Made by a program: the position numbers and the translations under genes. DNA of 64,000 nt from Beijerinckiaceae bacterium. Lineage in GTDB: Bacteria; Bacteroidota; Bacteroidia; Chitinophagales; Chitinophagaceae. The stretch lies in assembly GCA_903970475.1 (NCBI GenBank), contig CAJCIQ010000232.1:1-64000 (forward strand), in the 5' to 3' direction. This document shows, piece after piece, positions 23,827 through 32,871 of this stretch (its first letter is position 1; every line of letters starts with the position of its first letter). The notes under the pieces were generated by a model. It ran no database searches, was not told the origin of the DNA, and was given only the letters and a program-made list of their open reading frames with translations.

Positions 23827-26304
23827 AGGATCCGTTTTCCCTTCCCTCCCAGTTTCCGTCCTGCCGGCGAAGCGCTCTTCAAAATCATCCTTTCCCTCAA
23901 CGGCTATACTGAAATCATACCAGCCGTGAGACTCAGTGAGGTCCATCACTACATCCTTTTGTGCACCCGGAGTCAGCATCAGGTGGTGGTCGGCCTTTCC
24001 ATAACTGCGGTCCAGCACCAGAATGCTTTGAACCTGGGAACCCTTGTTCTTCAAGGTCAACACGGCATTACCAGAAAGCCTGGAGGTGCCTGCTTTTTCA
24101 TAGGTGACCGTGGCAATCAGCTTGGGATTATCGGCGCTTCCCCTAAATTCCCGGAAGAAGCCATTGGGGCCGTAAGCACGCAAGTGATATAGTCCTCCAT
24201 CAAAGGCGCCTACCTCCCAGGTATCCTCCAGAAAGTCCCCGGCGGCAACGGCATAATTCCGACAGTGAAGGATCTCGTTTCTGTAAGGTATCATGGCATA
24301 GACATAGAAGGGAGCACCAGCAGCCTGCGGACCAAATACCTCCTTGCCGGCCTTTAAGGTGAGTTTATAGGAATTATCCTCCAAAATCCCATCGAGGTAT
24401 AATTCATAAGGAAGGGCACAAGACGGGCGGATACCCTTTTCTTGCTGGGGCAGTTGATCCCAAAGCGTAGCGCTTTTTGCGCGGGCAATTTCACCCGGAC
24501 TCAAAGCATGGAAGCCCGTGGGCAGGTCTTTAAATTGGGCCTCGTTTACCTGCTCTATGAAGGCTGTTCTGTCGATGAAGGAAGGTTGGGAGATGGGTTC
24601 TCCATTATAAGGCCTGAAGGCAGAGCTCAGGTCCCCACAAATGGTCCTCCTCCAATTGGTGATATTGGGTTCAGGGATCGCCTTACCCGTTTTACGGGCC
24701 AGGAATTTTTCTAAAAACTGTAAGGAGGACGTATGGTCAAAAACTTCAGAGCATACATAGCCACCCCGGGTCCAGGGACTGACAATGACCATGGGCACCC
24801 GATAACCCAATCCAATGGGCGCTTCCCTGATCCTGTCTTTAGAAGCCGATGGATTCACCTGTTGGTCCTTCATGGCAAAATCCAAACGGGGATCAATCCC
24901 TGCGGACACTTTTCCTGATTCAGATTGGGTAGGATGTGGAACGACAAAGGGAGGTACATGATCGAAGTATCCGTCGTTTTCGTCATAAGTCAAGATGACC
25001 ACGGTTTTCTTCCAGACCTCCGGATTCTTTAGGAGGATGTCCATCACTTCGCTAACATACCAAGGTCCAAACCAGGGTACGGAAGGATGGTCAGAAAAAT
25101 TAGCTGGAGCACTTAGCCAGGACACCGTAGGCAGTTGCCCTTTCTCCACATCCTGACGGAATTGGTGAAGGATATCCCCTTTGGGAATATTGATGGAACG
25201 CTGTGCGCCCCCTTCCTCATATTGAAGCGGGGAAACCGAATGATAATCCGGATCTCCGCTATTGACGGTAAATGCGCGGCCGTTCAATTGCTTTTGGTAA
25301 TCACTGAGGGCATTATAGCGTTCGGTGGTGTAAGCCGCTTTATCTGCCGCTAAACTTCCCAGCAATTTCTGGGCTGCCGCCAGCTTTTGGGCGGAAGCCT
25401 GGTCTGTAGCGGGAGCAGCCTGCAAAGTCTGAATCAATTGTTGCACACGTTGGCGCTTTGCCTCCACGTTGGCAATGCGTCCGGATTGAAGAAGTACGTT
25501 GTATTGTCCAAAGTATTCCAACACGTTTGTTCCAAAATTACTGAGCCATTCCTCATCGGTCAAGCCCCCGGCCATAGACAGTTCGTTCTGGTAAATTCTC
25601 CAGGATACCCCTGCCTCCTGCAACCTTTCCGGATAGGTCTTCCAGCTCAACGCTGGTTTATAATAGTCGGTGATGTTGTAGACGTGTGCGGCGCTCGTAA
25701 AATCCGAAGGGATGTCCCGGATAGAGCCGCTCATCCAATAATAGCGGTTGGGATGGGTGCCCGTAATGGAAGAACAAAAATGTTGATCACAAACGGTAAA
25801 GGCATCGGCCAGGGAATAATAGAAGGGGAAATCTTCCCTAACGCCATATCCCAAGGTTAAGGGCATCCCCTGATAGTCCTTCTTCCAGGGCATCTTGACG
25901 TCCAACCATCGGTCGTATTTGCCTTCATTGCGCGCGTCCGTTTGGTCACTCCAGGTATGAGGAAGCGAACCCATCCAGGCCGCTTTGGAATCCTGTGTAT
26001 TCAACCGGAATGGACAATAGGTATTTCCTTGTTGGTCGGTTTGTAGCCAGGCGGGGAGTCCGTTTGCCAAACGGATCGCCCGGGGATCATTAAATCCCCT
26101 GACCCCTTGCAGGCTCCCGAATATATGGTCGAAAGAACGATTCTCCTGCATCAGGAAAACGACATGTTCAGCATCATAAAAGGTGGTACCGGGTTCGGGA
26201 TTAATAGCCAGGGCTTTTTGTATGACCGGGGGCAACAGCGGAAGCAACGCTGTCCCGCCTGAGAGTAATGCCGCTTTTTTCAGAAATTCCCGACGCGTAT
26301 CCAT
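23803..26304 (-). CDS. Phosphocholine-specific phospholipase C, Tat-exported
   Basis: About 833 residues from the ATG at 26304 (MDTRREFLKKAALLSGG), which gives a proper Tat signal; the ORF extends to 26364 but that tail looks untranslated. The phosphoesterase domain includes YDAEHVVFLMQENRSFDHIF, the family metal/nucleophile region, then GSLQGVRGFNDPRA, CDQHFCSSITGTHPNRYYWM, a VVILTYDENDGYFDHVPPFV segment and YRVPMVIVSPWTRGGYVCSE. The C-terminal 200 residues are the two beta domains of PlcH/PlcN-type enzymes. Known: hydrolysis of phosphatidylcholine and sphingomyelin head groups. The length is about 100 residues over the family norm, in part from an extra Ala/Gln-rich helix region near residues 275-320. 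Confidence 0.88.
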   Translation of the reverse strand: MDTRREFLKKAALLSGGTALLPLLPPVIQKALAINPEPGTTFYDAEHVVFLMQENRSFDHIFGSLQGVRGFNDPRAIRLANGLPAWLQTDQQGNTYCPFRLNTQDSKAAWMGSLPHTWSDQTDARNEGKYDRWLDVKMPWKKDYQGMPLTLGYGVREDFPFYYSLADAFTVCDQHFCSSITGTHPNRYYWMSGSIRDIPSDFTSAAHVYNITDYYKPALSWKTYPERLQEAGVSWRIYQNELSMAGGLTDEEWLSNFGTNVLEYFGQYNVLLQSGRIANVEAKRQRVQQLIQTLQAAPATDQASAQKLAAAQKLLGSLAADKAAYTTERYNALSDYQKQLNGRAFTVNSGDPDYHSVSPLQYEEGGAQRSINIPKGDILHQFRQDVEKGQLPTVSWLSAPANFSDHPSVPWFGPWYVSEVMDILLKNPEVWKKTVVILTYDENDGYFDHVPPFVVPHPTQSESGKVSAGIDPRLDFAMKDQQVNPSASKDRIREAPIGLGYRVPMVIVSPWTRGGYVCSEVFDHTSSLQFLEKFLARKTGKAIPEPNITNWRRTICGDLSSAFRPYNGEPISQPSFIDRTAFIEQVNEAQFKDLPTGFHALSPGEIARAKSATLWDQLPQQEKGIRPSCALPYELYLDGILEDNSYKLTLKAGKEVFGPQAAGAPFYVYAMIPYRNEILHCRNYAVAAGDFLEDTWEVGAFDGGLYHLRAYGPNGFFREFRGSADNPKLIATVTYEKAGTSRLSGNAVLTLKNKGSQVQSILVLDRSYGKADHHLMLTPGAQKDVVMDLTESHGWYDFSIAVEGKDDFEERFAGRTETGREGKTDPLIGGLVL

Positions 26305-26374
26305 TCGTTTCGATTTTGCCTTAATAATAGTCATTACCCGATAAGTTTGAGCACCATCTGCCAAAAATTATAAA

Positions 26375-26481
26375 GGCTTAACGCCCTGGAACCCATAAAA
26401 AAACTGTATCGTTTACCTCCGATACAGTTTTTTTGTGTGCGAAATAGTTTTAAGCGTTAAGCCCTGCTATAAATAGCAGGG
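26375..26481. repeat. Nested inverted repeats around a terminator
   Basis: GGCTTAACGC (26375-26384) and GCGTTAAGCC (26454-26463) are perfect complements enclosing the terminator at 26397-26434. A third hairpin, CCCTGCTAT / ATAGCAGGG (26462-26481, loop AA), overlaps the outer right arm, so the outer stem and this hairpin cannot form at the same time. Confidence 0.6.
26397..26434 (-). terminator. Bidirectional rho-independent terminator
   Basis: A 15-bp perfect stem, seven A plus CTGTATCG against CGATACAG plus seven T, with an 8-nt loop. T-runs on both strands make it work in either direction. It ends the RRM gene transcript and insulates phospholipase C. Confidence 0.85.
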
Positions 26482-26549
26482 TAAACTGTGCTGAACATGT
26501 AGTAAGTAACCATCACCATGAAATGCCCTGGCGATGCAGATCGGGAACC

Positions 26550-26804
26550 TTATCTATATTCTTTAGGCGGCTTGGCTTCCTTGATGTTGAGGGGATTCGT
26601 CCCCAGTACCTTGCCTTGTAAAGCCTCCATGGCCCTCTTGGCATCTTCATCATTTCTCATCTCTACCATCCCCTTACCATTGCTTCTGCCAGTAATGGGC
26701 TCAATGAAAATCTTAGCATAATCCACCCAGCCATATTGGTTAAAAAGCCGCTGAAGATCAAACTTGTTAAAATGGCGCGGGAGGCCTGATATTGTCATTC
26801 GCAT
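26550..26804 (-). CDS. Small RRM-type RNA-binding protein
   Basis: About 84 residues from the ATG at 26804 (MRMTISGLPRHFNKFDLQRL). It is a single RNA recognition motif: the RNP2-like strand TISGLP, the helix FDLQRLFNQYG, the RNP1-like strand SNGKGMVEMRNDEDAKRAME and a C-terminal KEAKPPKEYR tail. RNP1 normally reads (K/R)G(F/Y)(G/A)(F/Y)V; here GKGMVEM lacks the usual aromatics, so RNA affinity may differ. Such one-domain proteins are common in Bacteroidota and cyanobacteria and probably act as mRNA chaperones. A -7 box lies only 4 bp upstream, so the mRNA may be leaderless and a start at 26837 is unlikely. Confidence 0.83.
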   Translation of the reverse strand: MRMTISGLPRHFNKFDLQRLFNQYGWVDYAKIFIEPITGRSNGKGMVEMRNDEDAKRAMEALQGKVLGTNPLNIKEAKPPKEYR

Positions 26805-26808
26805 TCTG

Positions 26809-26816
26809 CAAAGATA
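26809..26816 (-). promoter_or_regulatory. -7 box directly before the RRM gene
   Basis: The minus strand reads TATCTTTG, matching TAnnTTTG, 4 nt before the ATG at 26804. Transcription would start at or next to the start codon. This supports the shorter start. Confidence 0.5.
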
Positions 26817-26849
26817 ACTAGATTTTTCAGGCCACATATTATTATTCCC

Positions 26850-27869
26850 TTAATGTGTAAAACGTGGGACTATCATTCTACTAGCCAGTTCCTCAGTCAA
26901 TTCTGCGAGCCTGTTGGAAATTCCTACCTCATTATCGTACCAGGCCACCACTTTTACCAGGTTACCAATGGCTCGGGTCAGGGCCCCATCAATAATGCTG
27001 GAATGGGTGTTGCCCAGGATATCGGCAGACACAAGGGGCTCTTCCGTATATTCCACTATACCCTCCAATGATCCGGCGGCCTGCTTGCGGAATAGGTCAT
27101 TGAGTTCAGTTGTCGTTGCCGGCTTACGTAGATTGACCGTCAACTCAGCTATGGAGCCATCAATGACAGGCACCCGGTAGGAAAACCCATCCAATTTCCC
27201 CTTTAGTTCGGGCAATACCTCTCCAATAGCTTTGGCGGCACCCGTGGTGGTGGGTATGATCGATTGGGTGGCAGCCCTGGCTCTACGGTAATCCTTATGC
27301 GGTCCATCCTGCAACATTTGGTCCATGGTAAAGGCATGAATGGTACTCATAAACCCGGAGGTGATAACATACTCCTTATGGAGTAAATACAATACCGGCG
27401 CTATGCAGTTGGTGGTACAGGAAGCAGTAGACAGTATCTCATCTTCATCAGTAATCCAATCCGTATTTACACCAGCCACAATCGTCTTGACCCCGCCGGT
27501 AGCCGGTGCAGTGATCAATACCTTTTTAGCGCCCGCCTGAAGGTGTAAGGCCGCTTTAGCCTTATCTGTAAACCGGCCCGTTGATTCTATCACCACATCC
27601 ACATCCAAAGCGCCCCAGGGTAATTTTTCAGGGTCTCTCTCACTAAGCATTTTTATCGGATGTCCATTGACCACCAACGTCTCTGAGTCCTGCACCACTG
27701 TTCCCGGAAATTTTCCATGAGCCGTGTCATATTTCAGCAAGTGGGTGAGCAACCCAATATCGGATAGATCGTTAATGGCAACCACCTGAACAGTTGATTT
27801 TTGTTGTAGGGCGCGCAGCGTCATCCTCCCAATGCGTCCGAAGCCATTGATAGCTACTTTCATGGTCAT
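26850..27869 (-). CDS. gap: Glyceraldehyde-3-phosphate dehydrogenase, type I
   Basis: 339 residues; the start may also be the second Met (27863, MKVAINGFGRIGRM). The Rossmann NAD site VAINGFGRIGRMTLRAL, the catalytic SCTTNCIAPV with its Cys, the HAFTMDQMLQDGPHKDYRRA region with the phosphate-binding residues, and VAWYDNEVGISNRLAEL at the C terminus are all present. The cofactor-selecting residue after the second strand is Asp (AINDLSD), consistent with NAD. It catalyses the oxidative phosphorylation step of glycolysis in the cytosol. It lies alone between the RRM gene and the GlxA-like regulator. Confidence 0.95.
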   Translation of the reverse strand: MTMKVAINGFGRIGRMTLRALQQKSTVQVVAINDLSDIGLLTHLLKYDTAHGKFPGTVVQDSETLVVNGHPIKMLSERDPEKLPWGALDVDVVIESTGRFTDKAKAALHLQAGAKKVLITAPATGGVKTIVAGVNTDWITDEDEILSTASCTTNCIAPVLYLLHKEYVITSGFMSTIHAFTMDQMLQDGPHKDYRRARAATQSIIPTTTGAAKAIGEVLPELKGKLDGFSYRVPVIDGSIAELTVNLRKPATTTELNDLFRKQAAGSLEGIVEYTEEPLVSADILGNTHSSIIDGALTRAIGNLVKVVAWYDNEVGISNRLAELTEELASRMIVPRFTH

Positions 27870-27882
27870 ATGTTTAAATTGA

Positions 27883-28878
27883 TTATGCTATATCGTGTAA
27901 TGAAGTCCTGAAGGAGCGGCGATAATCGCTCGGTGATACCATCATATGCCGCATGAAGGTGCGACGCATCGACACAAGACCGCCCAGGCCGCATTTCTCG
28001 GCGATCTGATCTACGCCCAGGTCACTATCCTCCAGGTATTTCCGGGCTATTTCAATACGCAGTTTCTCTACAAACTTGGCAGGTGTTAATCCAGTTTCTT
28101 TAAGAAAAACACGGGTAAAATTGCGCACACTCATGTTGACGTGCTCGGCAAGTACTTCAATATTCAAGTCATCCGATAGGTGGCGGACAAGCCAGGGATG
28201 CAGCTTCCCGGCAATAGAGTTTTCCAGCCTGTGTACCTGTAGTAAGGTGCTGAACTGGGATTGGTATCCAGGGCGCTTGAGCAGCAACACCAATTTCCTG
28301 GCTGCATTCAGGGCTACATCCCTTCCGTAGTCTTCCTCCACCAATGCCAGGGCCAGATCTATGCCGGAAGACACGCCTCCGGAGGTATAGACATTTCCGT
28401 CGCAGGTATAAAATGGATTGGTATCCACCTTGATGGCCGGAAACCGCTCTTGAAAATCCTGGCTGTATTCCCAATGCGTCGTAGCCGATTTCCCATCCAA
28501 GATTCCTGCCTCGGCTAGCGCATACGTGCCTATACAAACCGAGCAAATCCGTCCCAGTGAGGGGTAGCTTTTCTTTAACCAGGAAAAGAAGGGGTGTCCG
28601 CTCTTTAATTCCATCCTGGAGAATCCAGCCACAATCAACGTATCAATAGGTCGGTTGATCTCCGATACCAGGACCGGACATTCAATTTTGACCCCGCTTT
28701 TTGTCAGAATTTTTTTAGTGTCGATGGGAGAAGCCAGCAGCAATTCATATCCTTCTCTACCCGCTTCCGGTTGGTCCTCCAGCACCCTGTTGGCAGCAGA
28801 AAAGACATCCGCCGGGCCTGCAACGTCCAGCAGGAAAATTCCCGGCATGGGAATGATGACCACTAGCTTCTTAGACAT
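27883..28878 (-). CDS. GlxA/FtrA-like regulator: DJ-1/PfpI domain plus AraC HTH
   Basis: 331 residues. Residues 1-190 form a class I glutamine amidotransferase-like (DJ-1/PfpI) domain: VVIIPMPGIFLLDVAGPADV, TLIVAGFSRME and ICSVCIGTYALAEAGILDGK, where the CIGTYAL elbow holds the cysteine. HWEYSQDFQERFPAIKVD and YTSGGVSSGIDLALALVEED complete the domain. Residues 225-325 are the AraC double HTH (HLSDDLNIEVLAEHVNMSVR, FTRVFLKETGLTPAKFVEKL). Such proteins usually sense small amines or aldehydes and activate catabolic genes. The target is not visible; it sits 13 bp upstream of gap on the same strand, which may be chance. Confidence 0.88.
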   Translation of the reverse strand: MSKKLVVIIPMPGIFLLDVAGPADVFSAANRVLEDQPEAGREGYELLLASPIDTKKILTKSGVKIECPVLVSEINRPIDTLIVAGFSRMELKSGHPFFSWLKKSYPSLGRICSVCIGTYALAEAGILDGKSATTHWEYSQDFQERFPAIKVDTNPFYTCDGNVYTSGGVSSGIDLALALVEEDYGRDVALNAARKLVLLLKRPGYQSQFSTLLQVHRLENSIAGKLHPWLVRHLSDDLNIEVLAEHVNMSVRNFTRVFLKETGLTPAKFVEKLRIEIARKYLEDSDLGVDQIAEKCGLGGLVSMRRTFMRHMMVSPSDYRRSFRTSLHDIA

Positions 28879-28954
28879 AGCTCAAAAGTAAGCTTTGGGC
28901 CCCATGGCGTAAAAGACATATTTTATACAATTTCGGCCAAATAGCCGACCATGC

Positions 28955-29740
28955 TTAGGCCTTCTCCGCCACCACAATCCTGAACTTATTTTGGTATACG
29001 ACGTGCCCATCCGGCTGGATAAAGGGTTCCATGGAGGCGCCTAATGTCGTGTAGACCTTATCGTATCCACTATGCTCGATAGCCCTGGCAGCAGGGCCGG
29101 CAGATAGCAGCCCCTTCATGGCTGTTTCAGTATCGGGATATTCCATTGGGGTGGGCAGGTCTATTTCGTGAATCAACTTAAACCCCGCTTCAGCCAGAAC
29201 CGTTTGGAGTCGGTTGTTTTCCGTCAGGGCAAAAGGGCCCCCTGCTCCAGGAGGGGGAGGAGGCATACAAGTACCCAAAGCCTTTAAGTAGGTGGCCGCC
29301 TCACAGTCTTCCTTATTGCCCCATATCATCACCACCAGTTTCCCATCATCGGAAAGTACCCTTTTAGCTTCAACCAAGGCATTCCCTATATTTTCCGCAT
29401 ATTGAAACGAATTGAATCCGCATACCACATTAAAGCTTTTATCGGCAAATGGCAAGGACTCCATTTCTCCTTCCACAAAATCAATGGAGGGCGCTCTCTT
29501 TTTTGCCTCCAGGATAAAAGGTCCGGTAGCATCCAAACCCACTATATCCGCGCCTCTTTCAGAGGCGAGGGCAGCGAATAGACCCGTCCCACAGCCTATG
29601 TCCAGCACTTTAACGGAAGGACCAATCTTCAGCCGATCCAGCACGTACTGGAATCCAGGTAAATTTGTTGGCTCCTGAATCTGAGCCCAATGTTCGGCTT
29701 TCTGGCCCCAGAGGGCACTTTGTACGTTTTTCGATCCCAT
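28955..29740 (-). CDS. Class I SAM-dependent methyltransferase
   Basis: About 261 residues from the ATG at 29740 (MGSKNVQSALWGQKAEHWAQ). The ORF could extend to 30013, but the added 91 residues look like untranslated sequence and overlap the divergent SDR gene. The Rossmann SAM site is VKVLDIGCGTGLFAALASER, followed by IVGLDATGPFILEAKKRAP, the motif III area FADKSFNVVCGFNSFQYAEN and DDGKLVVMIWGN. It resembles UbiE/small-molecule methyltransferases; the substrate is unknown. A CMPPPPPGAGGPFAL loop is unusual but within the substrate-cap region. Confidence 0.82.
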   Translation of the reverse strand: MGSKNVQSALWGQKAEHWAQIQEPTNLPGFQYVLDRLKIGPSVKVLDIGCGTGLFAALASERGADIVGLDATGPFILEAKKRAPSIDFVEGEMESLPFADKSFNVVCGFNSFQYAENIGNALVEAKRVLSDDGKLVVMIWGNKEDCEAATYLKALGTCMPPPPPGAGGPFALTENNRLQTVLAEAGFKLIHEIDLPTPMEYPDTETAMKGLLSAGPAARAIEHSGYDKVYTTLGASMEPFIQPDGHVVYQNKFRIVVAEKA

Positions 29741-29849
29741 AATTTGTGACCTCTTTTCCCTAATATAGCGAATTTGGAGCAATGCTAGCTGAGCCCCACA
29801 ACATAAAATATTTGAGCTTTTCAACAAAACAGCCCAACTTATTGCGCAG

Positions 29850-29857
29850 TAATTTTG
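29850..29857 (+). promoter_or_regulatory. Candidate -7 box of the SDR-araC pair
   Basis: TAATTTTG matches TAnnTTTG, 21 bp before the ATG at 29879. No clear -33 partner is seen. Confidence 0.42.
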
Positions 29858-29878
29858 GGTCATCAAAAGCACATCTCC

Positions 29879-30691
29879 ATGAAACAAGTTGTATTTATTA
29901 CGGGCGCCTCCTCCGGCATAGGAAAAGTAATGGCCCAATACTTGGCCCAGCAATCCTTTACAGTTTATGCGGCCGCCAGAAGGGTAGAAAGAATGCAGGA
30001 CCTGACTCATCAAGGCATAAACATCCTATCCATGGATGTTACCGATGAGAATAGTATGGTAGCAGGCATTCAGCACATCATAGATAAAGAAGGTCGGATT
30101 GACGTATTGGTCAATAACGCCGGTTTTGGCTCTTATGGAGCAGTAGAAGATGTTCCCCTGGAGGATGCACGATACCAGTTAGAAGTAAACGTAATGGGCG
30201 CCGCCCGCCTGATACAGTTGGTCCTCCCCCATATGAGGGAACAGCGTTCGGGTAAAATCATCAACATTTCTTCTATAGGTGGGAAAATCTCCATGCCCTT
30301 AGGCGCCTGGTACCATGCCAGTAAGTTTGCCCTGGAGGCCATTAGCGATGCCTTACGCAACGAAGTCCGCCCCTTTGGAATAGATGTCGTTGTTATTGAA
30401 CCAGGAGGTATTCAATCCGAATGGTCCGGGATAGCCGTGGGAAATGGCTTGAAAAATTCAAGCCAGGGAGCCTATAAACAAATGGCTACAAAATTTGCCG
30501 ACGCGCATAGCAAGTTTGCAACCAGGCTTAGCGACCCCCTCATTATAGCTAAACTGGTGTGGAAGGCCATTATCGCTCCTAAACCTAAGACCAGGTATGC
30601 AGCCGGATTCATGGCAGGTCCGCTCCTGACCTTAAAAAAGGTACTGTCTGACAGGATGTTAGATCGAATATTGTCATCTCAGTTGCAATAG
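29879..30691 (+). CDS. Short-chain dehydrogenase/reductase (SDR)
   Basis: About 270 residues from the ATG at 29879 (MKQVVFITGASSGIGKVMAQ); the upstream TTG at 29855 is not needed. The classical SDR features are complete: TGASSGIG nucleotide site, NNAGFGSYG after strand 4, catalytic Ser in INISSIGGKIS, YHASK with Tyr and Lys, and the PG loop VVIEPGGIQSEW. The Arg after strand 2 (AAARRVERMQDL) suggests NADP(H). It is close to the oxidoreductases often called YkvO/SDR5-like in Bacteroidota; substrate unknown. It is 12 bp upstream of an AraC regulator on the same strand. Confidence 0.88.
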   Translation: MKQVVFITGASSGIGKVMAQYLAQQSFTVYAAARRVERMQDLTHQGINILSMDVTDENSMVAGIQHIIDKEGRIDVLVNNAGFGSYGAVEDVPLEDARYQLEVNVMGAARLIQLVLPHMREQRSGKIINISSIGGKISMPLGAWYHASKFALEAISDALRNEVRPFGIDVVVIEPGGIQSEWSGIAVGNGLKNSSQGAYKQMATKFADAHSKFATRLSDPLIIAKLVWKAIIAPKPKTRYAAGFMAGPLLTLKKVLSDRMLDRILSSQLQ

Positions 30692-30703
30692 TTAATATTG
30701 GTT

Positions 30704-31537
30704 ATGGATAGGCTGAACAACACCGCGGTAATAGAGGAGTTGGTGGGAAACGTTCTCTATTCCTGCATACAAACCAAAAAGCGGGACAACGAACAATTCA
30801 ACGCAGAACATGCCATGGGATATATCATATCCGGTTCCGTCCAATTTTATACGACTCATGGCATGTCATCCCATGGGGAGGGAAGCATGGGGTTGGTTAG
30901 GAATAATATGCTGATCAAAACCACCAAAATGCCACCCCCTGGAGGCCAGTTCAAGTCGATAAGCCTGCGTTTTTCCAAAGAAGCCTTACAACGCTATGCC
31001 GCCACTCATCCGATTGGAAAAACACAACCTTATGAAGGCCCAGGCATGCATGCCCTGGATGGAGATCCCTTTATCAAAGGATTTTTTGATTCCCTTATTC
31101 CTTATTTCGAATCAAAGAGATCTTTTTCGGAATCCATAGTGGAGATTAAAACCCAGGAAGCCATTGAACTGCTGTTACAACACGATCCCCAACTCCGAAA
31201 CCTGCTCTTTGATTTTACAGAACCCTACAAGATAGACCTGAAAGAGTATATGGAAAGGCACTTCATGTTCAATGTGTCCATGACCCATTTTGCCAAGGTC
31301 ACAGGACGGAGCCTGGCTACCTTCAAAAGAGATTTTGAAAAAACATTTTCCACTTCTCCCGGCAAATGGCTTCAGCACAGAAGGCTTCAGGAGGCCTACC
31401 GATTACTCCAGATGGAAGGCGTCACTCCCTCCGATGTATACCTGGATGTAGGGTTTGAAAACATATCCCACTTCAACTTTGCCTTTAAAAAAGCGTTTGG
31501 GCAAACCCCCGGGGCATTGGCTAAAAGCCGGGTGTAA
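30704..31537 (+). CDS. AraC family regulator (paralogue of the one at 35443)
   Basis: About 277 residues from the ATG at 30704; the TTG at 30698 is less likely. The N-terminal cupin-like sensor contains AEHAMGYIISGSVQFYT. The C-terminal HTH shows VTGRSLATFKRDFEKTFSTS, then KWLQHRRLQEAYRLLQMEG, VYLDVGFENISHFNFAFKKA and FGQTPGALA. It is closely similar in its whole layout to the 35443 regulator, which also sits next to an oxidoreductase gene. It is probably co-transcribed with the SDR gene and may regulate it. Confidence 0.87.
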   Translation: MDRLNNTAVIEELVGNVLYSCIQTKKRDNEQFNAEHAMGYIISGSVQFYTTHGMSSHGEGSMGLVRNNMLIKTTKMPPPGGQFKSISLRFSKEALQRYAATHPIGKTQPYEGPGMHALDGDPFIKGFFDSLIPYFESKRSFSESIVEIKTQEAIELLLQHDPQLRNLLFDFTEPYKIDLKEYMERHFMFNVSMTHFAKVTGRSLATFKRDFEKTFSTSPGKWLQHRRLQEAYRLLQMEGVTPSDVYLDVGFENISHFNFAFKKAFGQTPGALAKSRV

Positions 31538-31572
31538 ATCCCCCTCCAGCTACGCTGATCTTACGGTGCTGG

Positions 31573-32829
31573 TTATACCCGCGTCAGCCACGCCCGGATT
31601 ACGGCAATGAGTTTTACCAACTCCGCCTCCGCTATGATATAAGCCGGCATAACGTAAACGACATTTCCAATGGGCCTTAGCCAGGCGCCCTGGTCCATGG
31701 CAAAGGCCTTGAATCCGTTAAGCATTGCCGCATCTTTTAACTCCAGGGCTCCAATGGCTCCAATGATTCTTTTATGCGTAACTGCATCAGAATGGATAGC
31801 GTCAAATTCCCTGCGAATGATGGCTTCGATACCGCTGATTTTTTCCAGGTAGTTTTCTTCCTCCAGGATTTGTATGCCTTTCAGCGCCACCGAACAGGCC
31901 AGGGCATTGGCCATGAAGGTGGGACCATGCATCAGGGCTTTGCTCCTGTCATCCCCTAAAAAGCTATTATACACTTCTGTAGTAGCGAGTGTTGCCGCAT
32001 GCCCCATATACCCGGCCGTTAGGGCCTTCCCTAATACCATGATATCCGGGGTGACCCTTGCGTGTTCGGCTGCAAATAATTTACCAGTGCGGCCAAAGCC
32101 AGTGGCCACCTCATCAAATATGAGCAGGACTTCATACTTATGACAAAGCTCCCTGGCAGCCTGTAGGTATAAAGGAGCATAAATATGAAACCCTCCCGCG
32201 CATTGCACAATCGGCTCCAGGATGAAAGCAGCCAGTTCATTTTGCTTTGCTTTTAAGAGCGCCTCCAGTGCGGCCACCGCAGGCTGAATCTCATTTGCGC
32301 TTGCTTCAAAACCGCCCGTTGGAATATCCAGTAGATATCCCCTGTGCAATACCTCCGAAAAAGCATGGCTGAAGTCTGAGTCGTCGCTCACCTCCATGGC
32401 TTTGAAGGTATCTCCATGGTAACCATTCTTCAGGGAGACCAACCGGGTCTTTCCATGTATACCCTTATTTTTCCAGTATTGAATGGCCATTTTCAGGGCT
32501 ACTTCAACCCCAATGGATCCGCTATCGGAGAAAAAAACATGGTTTAATCCTTCAGGAGTGATGCCTACCAGCGTGTCGGCAAGTTGTAAGGCTGGGGCAT
32601 GCGTGATTCCGCCCAGCATCACATGGGCAAATTGCTCAAGCTGGTCTGTGAGCGCTGCGTTCAGTTTCGGATGATTGTATCCGTGGATGACCGACCACCA
32701 GGAAGAAATGCCATCGATCAATGTCCTTCCATCGGCTAAATGCATATTGACCCCTTGGCCCCCCTTCATCTTGGGTAGCTCGCCCAACTGCTTCATTTGG
32801 GTATAAGGATACCACAAAGTAGATTCCAT
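31573..32829 (-). CDS. bioA: Adenosylmethionine-8-amino-7-oxononanoate aminotransferase
   Basis: About 418 residues from the ATG at 32829 (MESTLWYPYTQMKQLGELPK); a GTG at 32850 is a poorer start. It is a class III PLP aminotransferase with the BioA hallmarks: LWYPYTQM at the N terminus, DGISSWWSVIHGYNHP, FFSDSGSIGVEVALKMAIQY, NGYHGDT, EPIVQCAGG, LLIFDEVATGFGRTGKLFAA (Asp binding the PLP ring) and VLGKALTAGYMGHAATL with the Schiff-base Lys, then HGPTFMANALACSVAL. It converts KAPA to DAPA in biotin synthesis with SAM as amino donor. No other bio gene is in the window, and it is convergent with the AraC gene. Confidence 0.92.
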   Translation of the reverse strand: MESTLWYPYTQMKQLGELPKMKGGQGVNMHLADGRTLIDGISSWWSVIHGYNHPKLNAALTDQLEQFAHVMLGGITHAPALQLADTLVGITPEGLNHVFFSDSGSIGVEVALKMAIQYWKNKGIHGKTRLVSLKNGYHGDTFKAMEVSDDSDFSHAFSEVLHRGYLLDIPTGGFEASANEIQPAVAALEALLKAKQNELAAFILEPIVQCAGGFHIYAPLYLQAARELCHKYEVLLIFDEVATGFGRTGKLFAAEHARVTPDIMVLGKALTAGYMGHAATLATTEVYNSFLGDDRSKALMHGPTFMANALACSVALKGIQILEEENYLEKISGIEAIIRREFDAIHSDAVTHKRIIGAIGALELKDAAMLNGFKAFAMDQGAWLRPIGNVVYVMPAYIIAEAELVKLIAVIRAWLTRV

Positions 32830-32871
32830 AAGTGGTCGCGAAGGTAGCACCTTATTTAGTAATTTTTGGCC

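Noticed and set aside
28955..30013. A 352-residue version of the methyltransferase
   Set aside because: The added N-terminal 91 residues do not look like protein of this family and overlap the divergent SDR promoter and coding start.
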